Positions 31,009 to 39,947 of a DNA stretch of 39,947 nucleotides are shown one piece after another; position 1 is the stretch's first letter; each line of letters starts with the position of its first letter. The notes beneath the pieces were generated by a model. The model had not been told where the DNA came from. It saw only the letters and a program-made list of their open reading frames with translations, and did not search any database. The DNA comes from Speluncibacter jeojiensis (GTDB taxonomy: Bacteria > Actinomycetota > Actinomycetes > Mycobacteriales > Mycobacteriaceae). The stretch is from contig NZ_JAAIVF010000011.1 of assembly GCF_029589495.1 (NCBI RefSeq), positions 1 through 39,947 of the forward strand. Direction: 5' to 3'. Position numbers and translations under genes: made by a program.

Positions 31009-31578
31009 ATGTTGAGCGCGAAGCTGGCCGTTCTGGCGGCCGACGAGACAACCCAGAACCCGATCCTGCCCAAGACGCCGGACATCATCTGGTCCGCGGT
31101 TGTGCTGGTGATCATCCTCGCCGTCTTCTGGAAGTTCGTCCTGCCCAAGATGCAGGCCGTCATGGACGAGCGCGGGGACAAGATCGAGGGTGGCATCAAG
31201 CGGGCCGAGGAGGCCCAGGCAGAGGCCAAGGCGGCGCTGGAGCAGTACACCGCTCAGCTCGCCGAGGCGCGCATCGAAGCCGCCAAGATCCGCGACGACG
31301 CGCACGAGCAGGGTCGCCAGATCCTGGCCGAGATGAAGGTCAAGGCGCAGGAGGAGAGCGACAGGATCGTGGCCGCAGGCCACAGTCAGCTCGTCGCCCA
31401 GCGCCAGCAGATCATCGCCGAGCTGCGTGGCGACCTCGGTCGCACTGCGGTCGATCTGGCCGAGCGTGTCATCGGCGAGTCGCTGTCCGACGACGTCAAG
31501 CGCACGGGCTCGATCGACCGGTTCCTCGATGAACTCGATGCCCTCGGTGAGCCCGTTGCGGGTAAGGCAGGGAAGTGA
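31009..31578 (+). CDS. atpF: F-type ATP synthase subunit b
   Basis: The peripheral-stalk subunit. One transmembrane helix at about residues 27-46 ([20 protein letters not shown]) and then a long charged coiled-coil helix ([31 protein letters not shown], onward). 189 aa, three bases after atpE. The stop overlaps the region of the atpH start. Only one b gene is present and it is not fused to delta, unlike M. tuberculosis. Confidence 0.96.
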   Translation: MLSAKLAVLAADETTQNPILPKTPDIIWSAVVLVIILAVFWKFVLPKMQAVMDERGDKIEGGIKRAEEAQAEAKAALEQYTAQLAEARIEAAKIRDDAHEQGRQILAEMKVKAQEESDRIVAAGHSQLVAQRQQIIAELRGDLGRTAVDLAERVIGESLSDDVKRTGSIDRFLDELDALGEPVAGKAGK

Positions 31579-31583
31579 ACGAA

Positions 31584-32408
31584 ATGTACGCAGCCAGCCG
31601 TGAAGCGCTGGGTCACGTACGTGCCGCGCTGGACACCGCCCTGGCCGCGGCGCCGGCCGGCGGTGCCACCGCGGTAGCAGCCACGGTGGGTTCCGAGCTC
31701 TTCTCGGTGGTCGAGACGCTGGACGGCGAGCGCAGTCTGCGCGGCCTGCTGGCCGACGCCTCGACCGACCCGCAGGCGCGTCGGCAGCTCGCCACGCGCC
31801 TGCTCGAGGGCAAGGTGACCGCCGAGACGCTCGCGACCGTCGTGGATGCGGTCGGTCAGCAGTGGTCGCAGCCGAGCGACCTCGCGGACGCGCTGGAACT
31901 GCTGGGCCGAGAGTCGCTGCTCAGGGCGGCCGCGGACCAGCAACAGCTCGACACCGTCGAGGACGAGCTGTTCCGCCTCGGGCGCATCGTTGCCGGCGAC
32001 ACCGAGCTCGAGAAGGTTCTCTCGGACCGGACCGCAGCGGTGGGCCGCAAGCAGCAGCTGCTCGCGAAGTTGCTGTACGGCAAGGTCACCGCGATCACCG
32101 AGTCGTTGGCGACGCAGGCCATCGGCCGGCTGCGGGGCACCCCGGCGGGCACGTTCGACCAGCTGTCGAACCTCGCCGCGGCGCAGCGTGAGCAGACCGT
32201 GGCGCACGTGCGCAGCGCCCAGGCGTTGACCGGGGAGCAGTTCACCAAGCTCACTGACACGCTGACCCGCATCTACGGTCGTCCGGTGACCGTCCACGTG
32301 GAGGTCGATCGCGACCTGCTCGGTGGTCTGGTCATCCGGATCGGCGACGAAGTGATCGACGGCAGCGCCACGGGCCGGCTGGCCGCGGTGCGCAAGGCCC
32401 TCGGCTGA
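31584..32408 (+). CDS. atpH: F-type ATP synthase subunit delta
   Basis: The cap of the peripheral stalk, 274 aa; longer than the E. coli delta (177 aa) but typical of unfused actinobacterial forms. An N-terminal extension of about 90 residues precedes the six-helix delta domain; the C-terminal part shows [34 protein letters not shown], the diagnostic delta signature. ATG 31584 is chosen because GGGAAG lies 9 nt upstream; GTG 31575 is an alternative overlapping the atpF stop. Confidence 0.95.
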   Translation: MYAASREALGHVRAALDTALAAAPAGGATAVAATVGSELFSVVETLDGERSLRGLLADASTDPQARRQLATRLLEGKVTAETLATVVDAVGQQWSQPSDLADALELLGRESLLRAAADQQQLDTVEDELFRLGRIVAGDTELEKVLSDRTAAVGRKQQLLAKLLYGKVTAITESLATQAIGRLRGTPAGTFDQLSNLAAAQREQTVAHVRSAQALTGEQFTKLTDTLTRIYGRPVTVHVEVDRDLLGGLVIRIGDEVIDGSATGRLAAVRKALG

Positions 32409-32485
32409 GCAATCCGACAAACTAGACCAACCACAGCGGTGTCACCCCAGATACCCGAGCGCATGCAGGAAGAGCAGGCAGAATT

Positions 32486-34126
<1,641 letters not shown>

Positions 34127-34179
34127 GTGAACGGACAGATGAGTGTTTCGGCGATCCAGGAAGGGAGTGTGACTGACTA

Positions 34180-35154
34180 ATGGCGAATCTGCGCGAACTG
34201 CGCTCGAGGATCAAGTCAGTCAACTCGACCAAGAAGATCACGAAGGCGCAGGAACTGATCGCGACCTCGCGGATCACCAAGGCACAGGCGCGGGTGGCCG
34301 CGTCGAAGCCCTATGCCGTCGAGATCACGAAGGTCCTCACCGAACTCGCGAGCGCGTCGGCGTCGCTGGACCACCCGCTGCTCAACGAGCGGCAGGCGTC
34401 CAAGCGTGCGGCGATCCTGGTGGTCACCAGTGACCGCGGCATGTGTGGTGGCTACAACTCCAACGTCCTCAAGGAGGCCGAGGAGCTGGCGCAGCTGTTG
34501 CGCAGCGAGGGCAAGGACCCGGTGCTGTACGTGCTCGGCGCGAAGGGGCTCGGGTACTACACGTTCCGCGGGCGCTCGGTCGCCGGCGCATGGACCGGCT
34601 TCTCCCAGCAGCCCGGCTACGCGGATGCGCGGCGCGCGGGTCAGCACCTTGTCGAGTTGTTCCTCGCCGGCTCCGGCAACGAGGTCGAGGCGATGAACGG
34701 CGAGGGCACGGTCGAAGGCGTGGACGAGCTCCACATCGTCTACACCCAGTTCGTGTCGATGCTCACCCAGACGCCGATGGTCCGGCGGATGGCCCCGCTG
34801 GAGGTCGATTACCACGACGAGGTGATCGAGCTCGGCGAGGACATGCTGACGGACGGCCAGTCGAGCGAGGGCATCGCACCTGCTTACAACTTCGAGCCCG
34901 AGCCCGAGGCGTTGTTGGCGGCGCTGCTGCCGAAGTACATCAACACCCGCATCTACTCGGCGCTGCTCGATGCGGCCGCGTCGGAGTCAGCGGCCCGTCG
35001 TACCGCCATGAAGGCGGCGACGGACAATGCAAACGAGCTGGTCCAGAATCTGAGCCGCGAGGCGAACCAGGCTCGTCAAGCCCAGATCACCCAGGAAATC
35101 AGCGAGATCGTCGGCGGCGCGAACGCGTTGGCGGATAGCGCAGGAAGAGACTAA
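34180..35154 (+). CDS. atpG: F-type ATP synthase subunit gamma
   Basis: The central rotor shaft, 324 aa. N-terminal helix [32 protein letters not shown] and C-terminal [41 protein letters not shown] form the coiled coil. Residues about 166-181 ([15 protein letters not shown]) are an insertion relative to E. coli, at the same place as the mycobacterial gamma loop (166-179) thought to limit hydrolysis. AGGAAGGGAG lies upstream of the ATG. Confidence 0.97.
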   Translation: MANLRELRSRIKSVNSTKKITKAQELIATSRITKAQARVAASKPYAVEITKVLTELASASASLDHPLLNERQASKRAAILVVTSDRGMCGGYNSNVLKEAEELAQLLRSEGKDPVLYVLGAKGLGYYTFRGRSVAGAWTGFSQQPGYADARRAGQHLVELFLAGSGNEVEAMNGEGTVEGVDELHIVYTQFVSMLTQTPMVRRMAPLEVDYHDEVIELGEDMLTDGQSSEGIAPAYNFEPEPEALLAALLPKYINTRIYSALLDAAASESAARRTAMKAATDNANELVQNLSREANQARQAQITQEISEIVGGANALADSAGRD

Positions 35155-36603
<1,449 letters not shown>

Positions 36604-36612
36604 CGGTAACCC

Positions 36613-36978
36613 GTGGCTGAGATGACCGTTGAGCTGGTCGCGGTCGAGGAGCGGCTCTGGTCGGGCACCGCGAAGCTGGTGTCCGCCCAGACCACCGAGG
36701 GCGAGATCGGCATCATGCCCGGCCACGAGCCGGTGCTCGGTGAACTGGCCGAGGGCGGAGTCGTCGCCATCACCACCACCGACGGCGAGCGGGTCGTGGC
36801 GGCGGTGCACGGCGGGTTCCTGTCGGTGACCGCGACCAAGGTGAGTATTCTTGCCGAGTCGGCCGATTGGGCCCAGGAGATCGATCTCGAGGCAGCCAAG
36901 GCAGCTCTTGCCGAGGCCACCGACGAGTCGGCGAAACTGGTCGCCCGCGGGCAGATTCGCGCAGTCGAACGCGCCTGA
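36613..36978 (+). CDS. atpC: F-type ATP synthase subunit epsilon
   Basis: 121 aa from GTG 36613, nine bases after atpD. The N-terminal beta-sandwich ([40 protein letters not shown]) is standard. The C-terminal helical part is short ([31 protein letters not shown]), one to one and a half helices, as in mycobacteria, so inhibition of hydrolysis by an extended helix is likely weak. Confidence 0.97.
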   Translation: MAEMTVELVAVEERLWSGTAKLVSAQTTEGEIGIMPGHEPVLGELAEGGVVAITTTDGERVVAAVHGGFLSVTATKVSILAESADWAQEIDLEAAKAALAEATDESAKLVARGQIRAVERA

Positions 36979-37027
36979 ACCGGCTGACCGAACCGAGACA
37001 AGCCGCGACGAGCCAGGAGTTCGAGCA

Positions 37028-37474
37028 TTGCACACCGGAATGATTGTGTTGATCATTCTGATTGTGCTGCTCGTAGCCTGGCTCGTCGCGGCTTTCGGCT
37101 ATCGGTTTGCGGTGTTGCGCAAGGAGGGGACGTCCGCCATCGTGCGGGCACTGCCTGCCGCTGACGGCATCGGCTGGCGGCACGGCGTCATTCGTTACAG
37201 CGAGAACACGCTGTGGTTCTACAGGTTGACCAGTGTGCGGATCGGCCCCGATCGGCACATTCAGCGGCAGGGTATCGAGGTCATCGGACGCCGCGGTCCC
37301 AAGGATTCCGAATACGACATCATGACCGACGAGATCTCCATACTCGAGGTGCGTGACGGGGACCGCCGCTACGAGTTTGCGTTCGATCTGGGCGCGCTCA
37401 CCGCCTTCCTGTCGTGGGTGGAGTCGCGGCCCTCGGTGCGCTCCAAACGACGTCGCCCCCGGTTGGAGCGCTGA
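37028..37474 (+). CDS. DUF2550 membrane protein
   Basis: 148 aa. An N-terminal transmembrane helix (IVLLIVLLVAWLVAAFGY region, about residues 5-24) and a cytoplasmic domain with GIGWRHGVIRYSENTLWFYRLTS, IEVIGRRGPKDSEYDIMTDEI and a C-terminal ALTAFLSWVESRPSVRSKRRRPR. It corresponds to Rv1312 downstream of atpC. The TTG start 37028 has AGGAG eight bases upstream. It probably belongs to the atp transcript. The function is unknown. Confidence 0.92.
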   Translation: MHTGMIVLIILIVLLVAWLVAAFGYRFAVLRKEGTSAIVRALPAADGIGWRHGVIRYSENTLWFYRLTSVRIGPDRHIQRQGIEVIGRRGPKDSEYDIMTDEISILEVRDGDRRYEFAFDLGALTAFLSWVESRPSVRSKRRRPRLER

Positions 37475-37501
37475 CGGTACGCGGCAGCGGGGTCCAGCGG
37501 T

Positions 37502-38077
37502 TCAGTTGGCGCCGGCGCCGGGTCGCCAAAGGACGTCGCCCTCGGGGTTGGCGACCCGGGCGAGTATGAACAGCAGGTCCGACAGCCGGTTGAGGTACGT
37601 CGCCGGCAGTACCGCGGTGTCGTCGGGAGCGACCTGGATCTGGGCCCACGCGGAGCGCTCGGCCCGGCGCGCGAGCGTGCGCGCGCAGTGCAGCAGCGCC
37701 GCGAGCGCGGTGCCCCCGGGGAGAATGAACGAGTTCAGCGGCGTCAACGCCTCGTTGAACTCGTCGCACCACTGCTCGAGCCGGTCGATGTAACTCGGCA
37801 GCACCCGCAGGGGCGGGTGCTTCGGCTCCGACACGACAGGGGTCGACAGGTCGGCGCCGGCGTCGAAGAGATCGTTCTGTACCTGGCGCAGTACCTCGAG
37901 CATCCGGGCGTCCGGATGGCCGAGGGCGATCGCCACCCCGATGGCGGAGTTCGTCTCGTCGCAGTCGGCGTAGGCGACCAACCGCGGGTCCGTCTTGGCC
38001 ACGCGCGAGAAATCGGACAGTCCCGTGGTCCCGTCGTCGCCGGTACGGGTGTAGATGCGTGTGAGATGAACGGCCAT
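37502..38077 (-). CDS. Cob(I)alamin adenosyltransferase, PduO type
   Basis: 191 aa. It transfers the adenosyl group of ATP to cob(I)alamin to make coenzyme B12. The N-terminal ATP loop [21 protein letters not shown], the helix [17 protein letters not shown], and [25 protein letters not shown] are the family signature; [14 protein letters not shown] is near the C-terminus. It is convergent with the DUF2550 gene (27 bp apart) and divergent from murA. ACGGTA at 38084-38089 reads on the minus strand as a -10 box TACCGT 6 nt before the ATG, so the message may be leaderless. Confidence 0.95.
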   Translation of the reverse strand: MAVHLTRIYTRTGDDGTTGLSDFSRVAKTDPRLVAYADCDETNSAIGVAIALGHPDARMLEVLRQVQNDLFDAGADLSTPVVSEPKHPPLRVLPSYIDRLEQWCDEFNEALTPLNSFILPGGTALAALLHCARTLARRAERSAWAQIQVAPDDTAVLPATYLNRLSDLLFILARVANPEGDVLWRPGAGAN

Positions 38078-38165
38078 GCCGGTACGGTACGCGCCGGACC
38101 CGACGGGCGCAGCCCCCGCAACGGTCCGGCCGACCGCGGTTCGTCCGTGGTCGGGCCCGCTCGCT

Positions 38166-38171
38166 TAGGCT
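38166..38171 (+). promoter_or_regulatory. Leaderless-type -10 box before murA
   Basis: TAGGCT ends 8 nt before the GTG at 38180, with no ribosome site between. The same layout is seen before argS and atpI. Confidence 0.5.
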
Positions 38172-38179
38172 GTTCGCCT

Positions 38180-39457
38180 GTGAGCGATCGATTTCTGGTG
38201 ACCGGTGGCAGCCGACTGGTCGGTGAGGTGTCCGTGGGCGGCGCGAAGAACAGCGTCCTCAAGCTCATGGCGGCAACGTTGCTGGCCGAGGGCACGACCA
38301 CGATCACGAATTGTCCCGACATTCTCGACGTGCCACTGATGGCCGAGGTGTTGCGCGGATTGGGCTGCGAGGTCGAACTCGAGGATTCGACGGTACGCAT
38401 CACGACGCCGGGGGAGCCCAAGCACCACGCGGACTTCGACGCGGTCAAACAGTTCCGGGCATCCGTCTGTGTCCTGGGGCCGCTGGTCGCCCGGTGCCAT
38501 CGGGCGGTCGTCGCCCTGCCCGGCGGCGACGCCATCGGATCACGCCCACTGGACATGCACCAGAACGGCTTGCGGCAGCTCGGTGCGCACACCGAGATCG
38601 AGCACGGTTGTGTTGTCGCGGAGGCGCATGAACTGCACGGGGCGGAGATCCGGCTCGAGTTCCCGTCCGTGGGGGCCACCGAGAACATCCTGATGGCATC
38701 GGTACTTGCGGACGGTGTCACGACGATCGTCAACGCAGCGCGTGAACCCGACATCGTCGACCTGTGCACGATGCTGGTCGAGATGGGAGCCGACGTCCGC
38801 GGCGCCGGCACGTCGACGCTCACCGTCCGGGGTGTGCCGCGGTTGCACCCGACCACGCATCGGGTGATCGGCGACCGGATCGTCGCTGCGACGTGGGGAA
38901 TAGCCGCATCGATGACCCGCGGCGATGTCACGGTCACCGGCGTGGACCCGGACCACCTCCGACTCGTACTCGACAAGTTGTCGGCCGCCGGCGCGACCGT
39001 GACCACCGAGCTCGACGGATTCCGGGTCGTCCAGGAGAGCCGGCCGCGCGCGGTGAACTTCGCGACGCTTCCCTATCCGGGATTCCCGACCGATCTGCAA
39101 CCGATGGCCATCGGTCTCGCGGCCGTCGCCGCCGGAACGTCGATGATCACGGAGAACGTCTTCGAAGCGAGGTTCCGCTTCGTGGAGGAGATGATCCGGC
39201 TCGGTGCGGATGCGCGGACCGATGGTCATCACGCGGTGGTGCGGGGGATTGCGCAACTCTCCAGTGCTCCGGTCTGGTCCTCGGACATCCGTGCCGGCGC
39301 GGGCCTCGTCCTCGCCGGACTCTGCGCCGACGGGGTGACGGAGGTGCACGACGTCTTCCACATCGATCGTGGATACCCCCTGTTCGTGGAGAAATTGCAG
39401 CAGCTGGGGGGCGGTATCGAGCGAGTGGTCGGTGGGGCCGCAGGCAGTGCGGATTGA
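38180..39457 (+). CDS. murA: UDP-GlcNAc 1-carboxyvinyltransferase with Asp at the fosfomycin-target position
   Basis: MurA transfers enolpyruvate from PEP to UDP-GlcNAc, the first committed step of peptidoglycan synthesis. [19 protein letters not shown] (Lys23, Asn24), [14 protein letters not shown] and [15 protein letters not shown] are family hallmarks. The active-site loop reads [16 protein letters not shown]: position 117 is Asp where E. coli has Cys115. This is the same substitution as in M. tuberculosis and gives natural resistance to fosfomycin. 425 aa is normal. GTG 38180 is the start matching the family N-terminus. It is directly followed by the rRNA-operon control region. Confidence 0.97.
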   Translation: MSDRFLVTGGSRLVGEVSVGGAKNSVLKLMAATLLAEGTTTITNCPDILDVPLMAEVLRGLGCEVELEDSTVRITTPGEPKHHADFDAVKQFRASVCVLGPLVARCHRAVVALPGGDAIGSRPLDMHQNGLRQLGAHTEIEHGCVVAEAHELHGAEIRLEFPSVGATENILMASVLADGVTTIVNAAREPDIVDLCTMLVEMGADVRGAGTSTLTVRGVPRLHPTTHRVIGDRIVAATWGIAASMTRGDVTVTGVDPDHLRLVLDKLSAAGATVTTELDGFRVVQESRPRAVNFATLPYPGFPTDLQPMAIGLAAVAAGTSMITENVFEARFRFVEEMIRLGADARTDGHHAVVRGIAQLSSAPVWSSDIRAGAGLVLAGLCADGVTEVHDVFHIDRGYPLFVEKLQQLGGGIERVVGGAAGSAD

Positions 39458-39568
39458 TTCCCATACGGGATGTGCCCGGGGTCACAGGAACTCGATTCCC
39501 GTGTCGTCGGGCAGATGTAGCCGGCTGACCTGCGGTGATAGTTTACGGCAAGCTTCTGACCAGCGAGT

Positions 39569-39597
39569 TTGCGTACTGTCGAGGTGGTGCGTAACTT
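39569..39597 (+). promoter_or_regulatory. rRNA-operon promoter, distal
   Basis: -35 TTGCGT (39569-39574), 17-bp spacer, -10 TAACTT (39592-39597), about 110 bp downstream of murA. Its place and tandem arrangement recall the multiple promoters of mycobacterial rrnA after murA. Confidence 0.6.
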
Positions 39598-39693
39598 AGT
39601 CCAGGTCAGAGCGACACGGACACCGACCCGGACCCGTGAGGGGCTGGGAAACGAGGTTGGACGAAGGCGCCTGACGGATTGCCCGGCCAGGGA

Positions 39694-39722
39694 TTGCATC
39701 CCGCAGGCCAATGGGCTAGTCT
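39694..39722 (+). promoter_or_regulatory. rRNA-operon promoter, proximal
   Basis: -35 TTGCAT (39694-39699), 17-bp spacer, -10 TAGTCT (39717-39722). It lies about 57 bp before the boxA-like element, and is the second of two tandem promoters. Confidence 0.65.
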
Positions 39723-39947
39723 GGAACAGTTGCCCCGGAGAGATCGAGATTGTTTCTCGGTGTTGATGGTGTGTGCGTGTTCTTTGAGAACTCAACAGTG
39801 TGCCGATGAAAGTCAGTGCCAAATTTTTTTTGGTGCATCCCGCATCGTTTGGATGTGGGTGTTGCTGATCGTTTCACACCCCCGTGTGGGATGGTCAGTG
39901 TTTTTGCTAGTTTGAGTTTTTTTTGCTAGTGATTTGACTCGATGTCT
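39723..39947 (+). promoter_or_regulatory. 16S rRNA leader with boxA-like antitermination element and hairpins
   Basis: GTTCTTTGAGAAC (39779-39791), continuing into CTCAACAGTGTG, is the typical actinobacterial rRNA leader element around boxA. Downstream are small hairpins: CATCC/GGATG (39836-39840 with 39851-39855), and a larger one from CTGATC (39865-39870) to GGTCAG (39893-39898) enclosing CACAC/GTGTG (39875-39879 with 39884-39888). T-rich blocks with a repeated TTTTGCTAGT follow. These fit the RNase III processing stalk. The window ends before the mature 16S 5' end. Confidence 0.8.

Noticed and set aside
39723-39947. Part of the 16S rRNA gene at the window end
   Set aside because: The last bases are still leader; the conserved 16S 5' sequence (GAGTTTGATCCTGGC type) is not reached.

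Overview
The window is high-GC chromosomal DNA from an actinobacterium of the order Mycobacteriales. The gene order argS-lysA-hom-thrC-thrB-rho-rpmE-prfA-prmC-(YrdC)-wecA-atpIBEFHAGDC-DUF2550-murA-[rRNA operon] is, from memory, the same as the M. tuberculosis Rv1292-Rv1315 neighbourhood. Several details argue against Mycobacterium itself. The ATP synthase b and delta subunits are separate genes, whereas mycobacteria carry a b-delta fusion, and the c subunit is of a different sequence type. A Gordonia/Williamsia/Rhodococcus-like genus is the best guess; the genus cannot be fixed from this sequence.

Region 1 (1-1006) holds the 3' part of an HNH-endonuclease gene of the DUF222/13E12 type. Region 2 (1007-10473) is the accessory and most interesting part. 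A minus-strand operon encodes a DUF1214-like protein, a short-chain dehydrogenase (SDR), a PAPS-type sulfotransferase and an alpha/beta-hydrolase-domain protein. Next to it lie a divergent IclR regulator and then cysD, a cysN-cysC fusion and cysQ, which make PAPS and remove the by-product PAP. The operon promoter and the cysD promoter are near copies of each other. Both have TTGACC-N17-TATT(C/G)T with a 14-bp palindrome TAGAACnnATTCTA in the spacer, followed by three inverted half-sites with N5 and N6 spacing. This suggests one co-regulated sulfation module: sulfotransferase, donor synthesis and by-product clearance. The DUF1214/SDR/sulfotransferase trio resembles, from memory, Rv3531c-Rv3530c-Rv3529c of the KstR (cholesterol) regulon.

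Region 3 (10458-13612) has a PAP2 phosphatase with a long disordered tail, a very small helical ORF, tRNA-Arg(CCG) and a DUF3105/DUF305 membrane-protein pair. Region 4 (13813-20234) is the tightly overlapping argS-lysA-hom-thrC-thrB operon for lysine and threonine synthesis. It ends at a perfect 15-bp hairpin shared with a convergent acyl-CoA ligase gene (20343-21965) that sits between thrB and rho.

Region 5 (22105-29130) has rho with a roughly 300-nt leader and an Asn-Gln hexanucleotide repeat in its N-terminal insertion. It continues with rpmE, prfA, prmC, a YrdC-family gene and wecA. Region 6 (29176-36978) is the complete F1Fo-ATP synthase operon, followed by a DUF2550 membrane protein, a convergent cobalamin adenosyltransferase gene and murA, whose active-site Cys is replaced by Asp. 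The window ends in the rRNA-operon promoter and leader region (two promoters and a boxA-like element), just before the 16S gene. Several genes (argS, atpI, murA and probably the adenosyltransferase gene) show a TAnnnT -10 box 6-8 nt before the start codon, which fits leaderless transcripts.
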